From positions 4,340,001 through 4,404,000 of the forward strand of contig NZ_AP022314.1 of the NCBI RefSeq assembly GCF_009936235.1: 64,000 nucleotides of DNA. The letters are read 5' to 3'. Origin of the DNA: Mycobacterium xenopi (GTDB taxonomy: Bacteria; Actinomycetota; Actinomycetes; Mycobacteriales; Mycobacteriaceae). Positions 45,795 through 54,323 of this stretch are shown in pieces (positions within the stretch are counted from its first letter, which is position 1; the number at the start of each line of letters is the position of its first letter). The notes below the pieces were generated by a model that saw nothing but the letters and a program-made list of their open reading frames with translations, had not been told where the DNA came from and did no database searches. The position numbers were made by a program, and so were the translations under genes.

Positions 45795-46063
45795 CTGACC
45801 AGCAGCGCGCGCGCCGCCGCGGCGACGTCGTCCTCCAGCCACGCGGGCATCGGGTCGTCGTAGGCGTGGCGGCGCACGACGGCATAGGGCAAATCGGCGA
45901 CCGCCCGGGCGACGGCGTCGACACAGCGGGGATCGCTGCTGCCATACAACTCCCGGGCCAAACCGCGCACCCGCTGTAGCAGCGGCGCATTCCTGGCGGC
46001 CAGGGCTTCCCGGAATGCCGCGTCAGGTTCGCCGTCGAGCAGGTCACCAGGCCGAATCGTCAA
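45755..46063 (-). CDS. Hypothetical protein, 102 residues
   Basis: The frame starts MTIRPGDLLDGEPDAAFRE and reads as a helical, alanine- and arginine-rich protein with AVADLPYAVVRRHAYDDPMPAWL. No family is recognised. The 3' end overlaps the AAA ATPase stop by 40 bp and its start abuts the decayed DUF2867-like region. Codon bias looks coding. Moderate support only. Confidence 0.5.
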   Translation of the reverse strand: MTIRPGDLLDGEPDAAFREALAARNAPLLQRVRGLARELYGSSDPRCVDAVARAVADLPYAVVRRHAYDDPMPAWLEDDVAAAARALLVSYGEAAKARNDSS

Positions 46064-46085
46064 CAGCAGCCGGGCGTCTTCGCTC

Positions 46086-46776
46086 GGATTCGTCCTCAGC
46101 GAAGCGCGACCGGGCGAACGGTTCGCACTGAAAGGCCGCCACCTGTTCGCGGTCTACCGGTGGGTGTTCGAGGTGGAACCCGACGGGCCCGGCCAGACTC
46201 GCGTGCGCTCGGCGACCTGGGCCGCCTTTCCCGGCATGCACGGCCAGGTTTATCGCGCCCTTGTCATCGGCACCGGCACCCATCGCGTCGTGGTGCGACG
46301 GATCCTTCGGCGGATCGCCCGGCGGGCACAGGTCGACGCCGACTATGTCGATGTGCTCGAAGTCCCGATCAGTCCTGACGACGCGCGAACTGCCGAACAA
46401 GCGTTCCATGACGCGCTGGGACACGCCCCGCGTCGACTCGGACGTCTCGCGTCGTGGATCCACCAGCACGTCCTGCGGCTCCGGTTAGCTGTTAGCTCCG
46501 CATCCGTCGTCGGCGCATGTCATCGGCTGGGCGGTTAGGCGTTCGGTTGACGACGAGATCGTGCTCAGCGCGGACGGCCCGCTCATGTCCGGCGAGCTGA
46601 CCCTGCGCCGCCGGCACGGACGTGCGGCGCTGACCACTCGGCTGCACTATCACCACAAAATCGCCGCCCGACTGGTCTGGGCTGTGATCGGCCCCCTGCA
46701 CCGGCTCGTCGCCCCGCGCCTGATGCAGCGTAGCACCGGTCGCGGCATGACTGACATTGCGCACCAACGGTTTTGA
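46086..46776 (+). pseudogene. Decayed DUF2867-like protein gene
   Basis: One frame reads GFVLSEARPGERFALKGRHL, then VYRWVFEVEPDGPGQTRVRS and AAFPGMHGQVYRALVIGTGT, to LGRLASWIHQHVLRLRL; a second frame from about 46500 continues VIGWAVRRSVDDEIVLSADG with LTTRLHYHHKIAARLVWAVI and GPLHRLVAPRLM to 46776. These are consecutive parts of one family of lipid-binding-like proteins. The N-terminal portion is missing, and a frameshift near 46485-46500 separates the halves. Two ATG-starting sub-frames (46164 and 46561) are therefore not real genes. Confidence 0.62.
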
Positions 46777-46870
46777 TCCAGCGGTGTGGGAGTGTTCACA
46801 GTTTGGCTGTTATCCACAAACGGTGGTTTTGCACGGCATCAACGTCGGTGGCGCCCGCTAGTATTCGAAC

Positions 46871-48244
46871 ATGCTAGCGAGTAGCCGGGACGAGATCGTC
46901 GAGGTGTTCGACGCCCTCGAGGCTGAGCTGGACCGTGCCCTGGGGTTGTCCGTTGATGTGTTGACCACCCCGGAGTGCCTGGCCATGCTGGAGCGCTGCG
47001 AAAGGCTGCGCCGGCGGCTGCCGGCCGTCGAGCACCCGTTGATCAACCAGGTCACCGCGCGGGCCGATGAGACCGAGCTGGGCGGCAAGTTGCCGTTCGC
47101 GTTGGCCGAGCGGTTGCGCGTCACCCGCGCTGAAGCATCCCGCCGCATCGGTGAAGCCGCCGATCTCGGGCCACGGCGTGCGCTGACCGGCGAGCCGCTG
47201 CAACCGCTGTTGGCTGCCACCGCCGCCGCCCAGCGGGCCGGCCGGATCGGGACCGGCCATGTGGCGGTAATCCGCAGCTTCTACCACCGACTGCCCGACT
47301 TCGTCGACGCCCAGACCCGCGAACAGGCCGAGGCGCAGCTGGCCCGCCTCAGCGGGGAGTTTCGGCCCGATCAGCTGGGCAGGCTGGCCGACAAGCTTGC
47401 CGATTGCCTGAATCCGGACGGAGATTTCACCGACGACGACAGGGCCCGCCGCCGTGGCCTCACTATCGGCAAGCAAGGCATCGACGGGATGTCCCCGGTC
47501 AGCGGGTTTTTGACCCCGGAGGCCCGCGCCACCATCGACGCGGTGCTGGCGAAACTGGCCGCCCCCGGCATGTGCAACCCGGCCGATCTCAACCCTTGCC
47601 TCGGCGGCACCCCGTCGCAGCCGGCCATCGAGTCCGACACCCGAAGCGCTGCCCAGCGCAACCACGACGCGCTAACCGCTGCCGGGCGGGCGTTGCTGGC
47701 GTCCGGTGATTTGGGACAACACAACGGATTACCGGCGACCATCATCGTGTCCACCACACTCAAAGAGCTCGAGGCCGGTGCGGGCACGGCGCTCACCGGT
47801 GGCGGCAGCCTGCTGCCGATGTCCGATGTGATCCGGCTGGCCTCGCACGCCTACCACTACCTCGCGATCTTTGACAAAGGTAAGGCGATCGGGCTGTACC
47901 ACACCAAACGGCTGGCCTCACCTGGCCAACGAATCGTGTTGTACGCGAAGGACCGCGGGTGCACGTTCCCGGGTTGCGATGTGCCGGGCTACCTCACCGA
48001 GGTTCACCATGTCACCGACTTCGCGACCTGCCGCGAAACCAACGTCGATGACCTGACCCAGGGCTGCGGCACGCATCACAAGCTGGTCACCTCGGGCGGT
48101 TGGAAGACGCGCAAGCTGAAAAACGGTGATACCGAATGGATCCCGCCACCGCATCTCGACCACGGCCAAGCCAGGACCAACACCTTTCACCATCCTGAAC
48201 GGCTCCTGCGCGATGGCGACGGCGATGACGACGATGATCCCTAG
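46871..48244 (+). CDS. 13E12 repeat family HNH endonuclease (DUF222)
   Basis: A 457-residue protein of the REP13E12 family. Residues about 1-330 form the DUF222 helical domain (RLRRRLPAVEHPLINQVTAR), and the C-terminal HNH nuclease has RGCTFPGCDVPGYLTEVHHV and CGTHHKLVTSGGWKT, with zinc-binding cysteines and the catalytic His pair. Several near-identical copies normally occur per mycobacterial genome; some host the attachment site of phage phiRv1. It is intact and sits at the boundary of the decayed gene region. A TTATCCACA nonamer lies upstream at about 46810. Confidence 0.9.
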   Translation: MLASSRDEIVEVFDALEAELDRALGLSVDVLTTPECLAMLERCERLRRRLPAVEHPLINQVTARADETELGGKLPFALAERLRVTRAEASRRIGEAADLGPRRALTGEPLQPLLAATAAAQRAGRIGTGHVAVIRSFYHRLPDFVDAQTREQAEAQLARLSGEFRPDQLGRLADKLADCLNPDGDFTDDDRARRRGLTIGKQGIDGMSPVSGFLTPEARATIDAVLAKLAAPGMCNPADLNPCLGGTPSQPAIESDTRSAAQRNHDALTAAGRALLASGDLGQHNGLPATIIVSTTLKELEAGAGTALTGGGSLLPMSDVIRLASHAYHYLAIFDKGKAIGLYHTKRLASPGQRIVLYAKDRGCTFPGCDVPGYLTEVHHVTDFATCRETNVDDLTQGCGTHHKLVTSGGWKTRKLKNGDTEWIPPPHLDHGQARTNTFHHPERLLRDGDGDDDDDP

Positions 48245-48253
48245 CCTGACCGG

Positions 48254-48904
48254 CTACTCGGAGAGCTGAAACTCCACCATCGCGGCGACGGAATCCACGG
48301 CCTCGCCCAGCGCCGCCAACCGCTCGGCCGCCGACGGTGCCGACAGCACGGAGTAGCGATCGGCCGGTCCGATCGGCACGCGGGATGCCAAGGCATACAG
48401 CCGCTCGCCGGCATCGCCTGCTGGCTGCCGGCGGTAGCCCAAGACCGTTTCACGGTCTGGCGGCCGGACGCCGCGGGCGGTCGCGACCCGTTCGAACAAC
48501 GCCAGCACCCGGTCCTCGAGCTCACCCAGCTGCGCATCGGTGACCGGCTCGCCCGGCTGGTCGGGCCAGCTCTGCACGACGGCCCGCGGGTAGGGGTCGT
48601 CCGGCAGCCAGCGGCACACCCGGATCCGCTCACCCATCCGGCAGCGCAGCAGGTAGCGACCGGAGCCTGCGTCCACGCACTCGGTGATATGGGCGAGGGC
48701 GCCGACGTCGCAGCGGGTGTCTCCACCGCCGACCTCGCGGCCACGAGAGATCAACACCACACCGAAGCACGGATCGGCCTGTCCCATGCAGTCACGCACC
48801 AACGCCGTGTAGCGCGGCTCGAAAATCCGCAGCGGCAGGTCATCACCCGGCAAGAACGCCGATTCCAGTGGAAACATCGGCAGTTCAACGGGTTTTGATC
48901 CCAT
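48254..48904 (-). CDS. LON substrate-binding-domain protein (Rv0434-like)
   Basis: A 216-residue stand-alone LON N-terminal (PUA-like) domain protein. Motifs include LPMFPLESAFLPGDDLPLRI and FEPRYTALVRDCM, found at the start of Lon proteases, but there is no ATPase or protease domain. Such proteins may help recognise substrates; the role is unknown. Its ATG overlaps the stop of the ligase gene (ATGA on the minus strand), so it is the end of the DUF3263-virR-sodC-ligase operon. Confidence 0.9.
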   Translation of the reverse strand: MGSKPVELPMFPLESAFLPGDDLPLRIFEPRYTALVRDCMGQADPCFGVVLISRGREVGGGDTRCDVGALAHITECVDAGSGRYLLRCRMGERIRVCRWLPDDPYPRAVVQSWPDQPGEPVTDAQLGELEDRVLALFERVATARGVRPPDRETVLGYRRQPAGDAGERLYALASRVPIGPADRYSVLSAPSAAERLAALGEAVDSVAAMVEFQLSE

Positions 48905-50082
48905 CAGATGTCCAGCTCGGCAATCAGCGCGTCGACCACAGCACGCAAGTCTCCGTCATGCTCCTCGGCCACCCGACGCTGCCGCTGATACGACGCCCCT
49001 AACCGGGGAATGTCGGCGACGGAAGCTAGCTCGTCGGCGCAATGCAACGACTTCGCCACCGGCTCCAGACGATTGAGCACATCGATCAGATCGTCGGTGA
49101 CCAGGCGTTCGTTGCTGTCGGCATCCAAGATGATCACGGCGTCCAGGCCGTAGCGTGCAGCGCGCCACTTGTTTTCCTGGACATGCCACGGCGGCATGTT
49201 CGGCAGTGTCTCGCCGGCTTCCAGACGACGGTCCAAGTCGACCACCAGGCAGTGCGTCAGCGCCACCAGCGCAGCCAACTCTCGCAGGTTGGAGACCCCG
49301 TCGCAGATGCGCACCTCAAGAGTTCCTTTGTGGGGCGAGGGCCTGATGTCCCAACGGATCTCGTCCATGTGGTCGATGATGCCGGTCTTCTTCTGGTCGT
49401 AGACGAAGCCTTCGAACTCGGCCCACGTCTGGAAATGAAACGGCAGCCCGGCAGTGGGCAGCTGCTGAAACATCATCGCCCGGTTGCTGGCATAGCCGGT
49501 ATCTTCACCGCCCCACCACGGTGAAGAGGCCGACAACGCCAGCAGGTGCGGGTAGCGCTGCAGCAGCGCCGTCATGATCGGCATCACCTTGTGCGCGGAG
49601 GAGATTCCGACGTGCACGTGCACCCCCCAGATCAGCATCTGCCGGCCCCACCACTGGGTGCGCTTGATCAGTTCGGCGTAACGCGGTGCGTCGGTGAGCT
49701 TTTGGGCTGACCACCGCGCGAAGGGGTGGGTGCCCGCGCAAAACAGCTCCATGCCGCGATCGCGAACGATTCTGCGCGCGGTATGCAAAGTGTCACGCAG
49801 GTCGTCCATCGCTTGAGCGGTGCAATCGCAGATCCCGCTGACGATTTCGACGGTGTTGCGCAGCAATTCCTTGTGCACCCTGGGGTTTTCGCCTATTTCG
49901 GCGATGACCGCGGTGGCTTCGTTGCTCAGGTCTCGGGTCTGCGCATCGACAAGCGCGAACTCCCATTCCACGCCGACCGTCGGCCGGGGTGATCCGGCGA
50001 AATCGATGCGGGCTGCTGCCCTGCTGGCCGGCGGGCTAGCCGGAACCAATGACACCGCACGCCACCCGCTTGCCGGCGTCAC
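48904..50082 (-). CDS. YbdK-type carboxylate-amine ligase (glutamate-cysteine-ligase-2-like; Rv0433)
   Basis: The frame encodes 392 residues of the GCS2 family. SPRPTVGVEWEFALVDAQTR carries the conserved GVEWEF, with HVHVGISSAHKV and RPSPHKGTLEVRICDGVSNL. Mycobacteria use mycothiol, so the protein is unlikely to be a true glutathione enzyme; it is expected to make some glutamate-amine amide. The real start is unclear: GTG 50082 lies inside sodC, while TTG 50049 (LVPASPP) overlaps the sodC stop and is nearer the family start. It is translationally coupled to both neighbours. Confidence 0.9.
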   Translation of the reverse strand: MTPASGWRAVSLVPASPPASRAAARIDFAGSPRPTVGVEWEFALVDAQTRDLSNEATAVIAEIGENPRVHKELLRNTVEIVSGICDCTAQAMDDLRDTLHTARRIVRDRGMELFCAGTHPFARWSAQKLTDAPRYAELIKRTQWWGRQMLIWGVHVHVGISSAHKVMPIMTALLQRYPHLLALSASSPWWGGEDTGYASNRAMMFQQLPTAGLPFHFQTWAEFEGFVYDQKKTGIIDHMDEIRWDIRPSPHKGTLEVRICDGVSNLRELAALVALTHCLVVDLDRRLEAGETLPNMPPWHVQENKWRAARYGLDAVIILDADSNERLVTDDLIDVLNRLEPVAKSLHCADELASVADIPRLGASYQRQRRVAEEHDGDLRAVVDALIAELDI

Positions 50083-50743
50083 CAGTCGACTTGGTCATCG
50101 CATCGGGACCGGGTGTGCCGTTGGCCTGTGTGTAGCGCTCCGGAGGGATGTTGGCGAAGTTGTCCGGGCCGGCGTGGATGATGATCGCCGTCTTGTTTCC
50201 GGACACCAGGTCCTCTTTGGTGAACGCGTCGGTCGTGGTGACAAGCAACGCGGCTCCGTCCTTGCGCACCTGCAGCGAGGTCAGGTCACCGCTCTCGGGT
50301 TCTCCCGTATGGCCGGGTGCCTGGTAATGCCCGCCGGCGGACAAGAAGTCTCCGGGTGGACCGCCGGTGGGTGCGACCGAATTGGGCTCGCACTTGCCGA
50401 CCGAGTGGATGTGCAGCCCGTGGAATCCGGGAGTCAGCTGGCCCAAGCCGGTGGTTCGCACGGTGATGGTCACGTAGCCGGGGTCGAACTCGAACTTCGC
50501 AGTCGCCACCTGGGTCCCGTCGGGCGCCCGCAAATGGGTAGTGATGCTCTCCGGCGGCACCGGTCCCCCTTCTGGTGGCGTCTTCGGCGGCGCAGGTGAA
50601 CCCGTCCACACCGACGGCGTGGTGCCGGGTGTGGTCGCGGGGGGTTGGTTTGGGGTGCATGCTGCCAGCGATGCGACCGGGATAGCGATCGCCCCCAATG
50701 CAGTTGCGGCAGCGACTGTGCGGCTCCTTGCGGGCTTGACCAT
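50036..50743 (-). CDS. sodC: Periplasmic Cu/Zn superoxide dismutase lipoprotein
   Basis: A 235-residue SodC. An N-terminal signal peptide ends in the lipobox LAAC (lipidated Cys about residue 29), followed by a proline-rich linker. The enzyme core has GFHGLHIHSVGKC, GGHYQAPG and IIIHAGPDN metal sites and disulfide cysteines. It dismutates superoxide at the cell envelope, protecting against host or environmental oxidative stress. Order and strand match Rv0432 between virR and the ligase. Confidence 0.95.
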   Translation of the reverse strand: MVKPARSRTVAAATALGAIAIPVASLAACTPNQPPATTPGTTPSVWTGSPAPPKTPPEGGPVPPESITTHLRAPDGTQVATAKFEFDPGYVTITVRTTGLGQLTPGFHGLHIHSVGKCEPNSVAPTGGPPGDFLSAGGHYQAPGHTGEPESGDLTSLQVRKDGAALLVTTTDAFTKEDLVSGNKTAIIIHAGPDNFANIPPERYTQANGTPGPDAMTKSTGDAGKRVACGVIGSG

Positions 50744-50778
50744 ATCGAGAGCCTATCGCCTCGCCGCGGCCGACGCGG

Positions 50779-51255
50779 CTAGCCGGCGACCACCACAATG
50801 ACGCCCGGCGGCTGGTCGGCGACCGCTGATATTCGCGGCTCCACCGCTGCATGCAACTGCTTACCGACCGCGTCGGCGGTGTCACGCTCACCCGCTGCGT
50901 CGCTGAAATAGACCGTGGTGGACGCGACGTCGGGCAGCGAGAGGTTGCCGATCTCGGTGACGTTGAAGCCGGCGCCCCGTAGCTGATCGGCGGTACGCGC
51001 GGCGACGCCGTCTTGCCCGGAGATGTTGTACACCCGCACATCGGACCGAAGGGCGGCGGCGCCCTTGGCCGACGTTCGCGGTGCGGGCGTGCTCGTGGTC
51101 ACAGTGGGAACCGTCGTCGAGTCGTCGTCATCGGATTTGCCGGCCGAACTCATGGCCTGAAACCCGACCAGCAGGAAGATCACGCCCAAAAACAGCAGCA
51201 CCATCACCATGGCCCGCAGGGGTAATCCCGAGGAGTCGGGAACGCGTTCACTCAT
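50779..51255 (-). CDS. virR: LytR C-terminal-domain membrane protein, VirR-like (Rv0431)
   Basis: A 158-residue membrane protein. It has a short cytoplasmic N-terminus, one helix at about 14-36 (AMVMVLLFLGVIFLLVGFQAM), a Ser/Thr/Pro linker and the LytR_C domain (DVRVYNISGQDGVAARTADQ and a following strand). In M. tuberculosis VirR controls membrane-vesicle release and envelope remodelling. It sits 35 bp before sodC and likely shares its operon. Confidence 0.9.
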   Translation of the reverse strand: MSERVPDSSGLPLRAMVMVLLFLGVIFLLVGFQAMSSAGKSDDDDSTTVPTVTTSTPAPRTSAKGAAALRSDVRVYNISGQDGVAARTADQLRGAGFNVTEIGNLSLPDVASTTVYFSDAAGERDTADAVGKQLHAAVEPRISAVADQPPGVIVVVAG

Positions 51256-51307
51256 CGAGCCAACTGTAGCCAGCAGTGCCCGGAACGCCGCAAATACAGA
51301 TGAAGCG

Positions 51308-51616
51308 TCAGGTGACCTCGAAGCCGAGCCGGCGCGCAGCGCGGGCCTTCTGCCGGCTTGCTCGCAGCCGGCGCAGCCGTTTGACCAGCATGGGGTCGGC
51401 CGCCAAGGCCTCAGGCCGGTCGATCAGCGCGTTGAGTACTTGGTAGTAGCGTGTCGCTGACATCGAGAACAACTCTTTGATGGCTTCTTCCTTGGCCCCC
51501 GCGTATTTCCACCATTGGCGTTCGAATGCCAAGATGTCGTGTTCGCGGCGGGTCAGGCCATCGGCGATGTCAGAGTCGTCCCCCGATCGATTTGCCCGCG
51601 CCATGGCGCCGTCCAT
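51308..51616 (-). CDS. DUF3263 protein (Rv0430-like)
   Basis: A 102-residue protein. DGLTRREHDILAFERQWWKY and SATRYYQVLNALIDRPEALA are the DUF3263 signature; the C-terminus is strongly basic (RLRRLRASRQKARAARRL). The fold is predicted helical with possible DNA binding. ATG 51616 (MDGAMARANRS) fits the family; the longer open frame upstream passes through the tandem repeat and is not real. First gene of the virR-sodC operon. Confidence 0.88.
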   Translation of the reverse strand: MDGAMARANRSGDDSDIADGLTRREHDILAFERQWWKYAGAKEEAIKELFSMSATRYYQVLNALIDRPEALAADPMLVKRLRRLRASRQKARAARRLGFEVT

Positions 51617-51757
51617 ATCGCTTCCCTGGACCCTTCCGGCGAATTCCTCAATCTGTCGAATGTCTTTATGAAGTGGCATGCTTCGGCGATATTCAACCAT
51701 GCCCGCAACTGTTGGGCCGTAACCAAGCCCCGCGAGTCGGCTCCGTTCTATACGGCC

Positions 51758-51934
51758 AAGCCCAATCGCGATGCTCCTCCTCCCGCCGCTTCGCAGCGCG
51801 CATCGTCGCACCGCCCAAGCCCAATCGCGATGCTCCTCCTCCCGCCGCTTCGCAGCGCGCATCGTCGCACCGCCCAAGCCCAATCGCGATGCTCCTCCTC
51901 CCGCCGCTTCGCAGCGCGCATCGTCGCACCGCCT
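51758..51934. repeat. Three tandem 59-bp repeats (MIRU/VNTR-like)
   Basis: Three copies of a 59-bp unit start at 51758, 51817 and 51876 and are identical except for the final base of the last copy (C to T). The array ends with AAGC. Each copy contains GCGATGC and GCATCGTC, which can pair as a hairpin. It lies between the divergent DUF3263 and def genes. Because 59 is not a multiple of 3, apparent open frames through it are spurious. Confidence 0.95.
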
Positions 51935-51947
51935 AAGCTGCAATGCC

Positions 51948-52541
51948 ATGGCCGTCGTACCTATTCGCATCGTGGGCGATCCGATCTTGCACACCCCGAC
52001 CGCTCCGGTGCCGGTTGGCCCCGACGGCTCATTGCCGGACGATCTGCCGGACTTGATCGCCACTTTGTACGACACCATGGACGCTGCATACGGGGTGGGC
52101 TTGGCCGCCAACCAGATTGGGGTGGGCCTGCGGGTGTTCGTCTACGACTGCGCCGATGAGCGCGGCCAAACTGCCCGCCGCCGTGGGGTGGTCATCAACC
52201 CCGTGCTGGAAACCTCCGAAATACCCGAAACCATGCCCGATCCCGAAACCGACGACGAAGGTTGCCTGTCGGTGCCCGGGGAGTCGTTCCCGACCGGACG
52301 CGCGAAATGGGCTCGGGTCACCGGACTCGACGCCGAAGGCAATCCGGTGAGTGTGGAGGGCACCGGGCTGTTCGCGCGGATGCTGCAGCACGAGACCGGG
52401 CATCTGGACGGGGTTTTGTACCTGGACCGCTTGATCGGCCGGCACGCCCGCGCCGCGAAACGGGCGGTCAAAGCGCACGGCTGGGGTGTGCCGGGACTTT
52501 CCTGGACGCCGGGCGAGGGGCCCGATCCGTTCGGTCACTGA
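51948..52541 (+). CDS. def: Peptide deformylase
   Basis: A 197-residue metalloenzyme that removes the N-formyl group from new proteins. All three motifs are present: GVGLAANQIG, EGCLSVPGE (metal Cys) and HETGHLDG (HExxH-type metal site, here HETGH). ATG 51948 follows the tandem repeat by 13 bp, so the repeat number changes the 5' leader. The stop overlaps the GNAT start (TGATG). Confidence 0.95.
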   Translation: MAVVPIRIVGDPILHTPTAPVPVGPDGSLPDDLPDLIATLYDTMDAAYGVGLAANQIGVGLRVFVYDCADERGQTARRRGVVINPVLETSEIPETMPDPETDDEGCLSVPGESFPTGRAKWARVTGLDAEGNPVSVEGTGLFARMLQHETGHLDGVLYLDRLIGRHARAAKRAVKAHGWGVPGLSWTPGEGPDPFGH

Positions 52542-53449
52542 TGGTCTCATGGCCTGATCCGGGGACGCGGGTAACGGTGCGCTACCGCCGCCCGCCCGGG
52601 TCGGTGCCCCCACTGACCGACGCGGTGGGCCAGCTGCTTCAGGTCGACCCGGTGGTGCGGGTGCGGACCAAGACCGGAACCGTGGTGCAGTTCGCCCCCG
52701 GCGACGCGGTGGCACTGCGGGTGCTGACGGACGCGCCGGTACGCACGTCACAGATCCGCGCACTCGAACATGCCGCCGCGGCTGCCTGGCCCGGTGTCGA
52801 GCAGCACTGGCTGGCCGGCTGGCTGCTGCGCGCTGGGCACGGCGTCACCGTCGCCGCTAATTCGGCTGTGCCACTCGATATTTCGGCTAGCCCAAGTGCT
52901 ATCCCCGCGATTGTGGACTGGTATCGGCAGCGTCGCCTCACGCCGCGGCTGGCGGTTCCCGACCGCCTGCTGCGGCTGCCAGCGGCGAGCGACCACCCGC
53001 ATCAGATGCTGGTGCGCGACGTCGCCCCATCGGATCGGCAGCCGTCGGTCACGCTGGCCGCGCGACCCGACGACGAGTGGCTGCGGCTTCAGCACCGCGA
53101 TGTGCCGGTCGACGTGCTGACCGCCGTCCTCGGCGGCGAAGTGGTGTTCGGCAACCGCGCAGGCAGGGCGGTCGCCCGCGGCGCGGTAACCGACGCGCCG
53201 GACGGCACCCGCTGGGTGGGCCTGTCGGCGCTGGCAGCAACCAACCACCCAGACGGGCCGGCGCACGCTCAGCGTCTGTGCGAGACCCTGCTGTCTTGGG
53301 GTGCTCGCCGCGGCGCGACCCGCGGCTATATCCGCGTCGACGACAACGACACGCTTGCCGCCACCGTGGCCGACTCACTGGGCTTCCGGCTGCACCATCG
53401 CGGCAGCTATCTGACGGTGGCGCCCGAGCTATGGTCGGGCCATGGTTGA
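52541..53449 (+). CDS. GNAT-family N-acetyltransferase (Rv0428c-like)
   Basis: A 302-residue protein. Residues 1-70 form an SH3-like domain (RVTVRYRRPPGSVPPLTDAV) and the C-terminal half a GNAT fold, with GTRWVGLSALAATNHPDGPA and RRGATRGYIRVDDNDTLAAT before the final strand ADSLGFRLHHRGSYL. The acetyl acceptor is unknown. It overlaps def by one base and xthA by eight bases, so the three form an operon as in Rv0429c-Rv0427c. Confidence 0.88.
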   Translation: MVSWPDPGTRVTVRYRRPPGSVPPLTDAVGQLLQVDPVVRVRTKTGTVVQFAPGDAVALRVLTDAPVRTSQIRALEHAAAAAWPGVEQHWLAGWLLRAGHGVTVAANSAVPLDISASPSAIPAIVDWYRQRRLTPRLAVPDRLLRLPAASDHPHQMLVRDVAPSDRQPSVTLAARPDDEWLRLQHRDVPVDVLTAVLGGEVVFGNRAGRAVARGAVTDAPDGTRWVGLSALAATNHPDGPAHAQRLCETLLSWGARRGATRGYIRVDDNDTLAATVADSLGFRLHHRGSYLTVAPELWSGHG

Positions 53450-54314
53450 CGGCATGGTCGACGGCGACGGCCTGCTGCGCCCGGCCTCGCCGCGAGCACC
53501 GCTCCTTCGGCTCGCGACCTGGAACGTGAACTCAATTCGCATCCGGTTAGACCGTGTGCTTGATTGGATGCGCCGCGCCGACATCGACATCCTCGCCATG
53601 CAGGAAACCAAGTGCGCGGACGACCAGTTTCCCGCCCTGCCGTTCTTCGAACTGGGCTACGAGGTGGCGCACTGCGGGTTCAACCAATGGAACGGGGTGG
53701 CGATCGCGTCGCGGGTGGGCCTCGACGACATCGAAGTCGGCTTTCCCGGGCAGCCAACGTGGAGCAGCGGCCCGCGAGGCGATGACAAGCGCGGCGAAGC
53801 CCGAGCGCTGGCCGCAACCTGCGCCGGTGTTCGGGTGTGGAGCCTCTACGTTCCCAACGGTCGCGCGCTGAACGATCCGCACTACACGTACAAGCTGAAT
53901 TGGCTTGCCGCGCTGCGTGATACAGCAGAAACCTGGTTGCGAGAGGATTCGTCGGCGCAGATCGCATTGGCCGGCGACTGGAATATCGCCCCCACCGACG
54001 ACGACGTCTGGAGCATTGAGTTTTACCGGGGCTGCACCCATGTCTCCGAACCCGAACGCAAAGCGTTCAACGCCATCGTTGACGCCCAATTCACCGATGT
54101 GGTACGGCCTTTCGCTCCCGGCCCGGGCGTCTACACCTACTGGGACTACACCGCGCTGCGCTTCCCGAAAGGCCAGGGGATGCGTATCGACTTCATCCTC
54201 GCTTCACCGGCATTGGCGGTCCGGGTCGTCGACGCGCGAATCGTGCGCGAGGAGCGCAAGGGCAAGGCGGCCAGCGACCACGCTCCGGTTGTGGTGGATC
54301 TGCGCCGCGATTGA
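53442..54314 (+). CDS. xthA: Exodeoxyribonuclease III
   Basis: A 290-residue AP endonuclease/3'-5' exonuclease of the EEP superfamily. TWNVNSIRIRLDRVLDWM, the metal Glu in MQETK, the catalytic GDWNIAPTDDDVW and the final SDHAPVVVDL are all present. It nicks DNA at abasic sites during base excision repair. A second ATG at 53454 is possible. The IS630 element inserted 10 bp after its stop codon. Confidence 0.94.
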   Translation: MVDGMVDGDGLLRPASPRAPLLRLATWNVNSIRIRLDRVLDWMRRADIDILAMQETKCADDQFPALPFFELGYEVAHCGFNQWNGVAIASRVGLDDIEVGFPGQPTWSSGPRGDDKRGEARALAATCAGVRVWSLYVPNGRALNDPHYTYKLNWLAALRDTAETWLREDSSAQIALAGDWNIAPTDDDVWSIEFYRGCTHVSEPERKAFNAIVDAQFTDVVRPFAPGPGVYTYWDYTALRFPKGQGMRIDFILASPALAVRVVDARIVREERKGKAASDHAPVVVDLRRD

Positions 54315-54323
54315 ACTGATAAC

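Noticed and set aside
46164..46776. Two separate small genes
   Set aside because: They are consecutive pieces of one family joined by a frameshift, with the N-terminus missing, so they were called one decayed gene.
51690..51940. Tandem repeat as a possible CRISPR array
   Set aside because: The units are directly adjacent 59-bp copies with no unique spacers, and no cas genes are present; it is a minisatellite.
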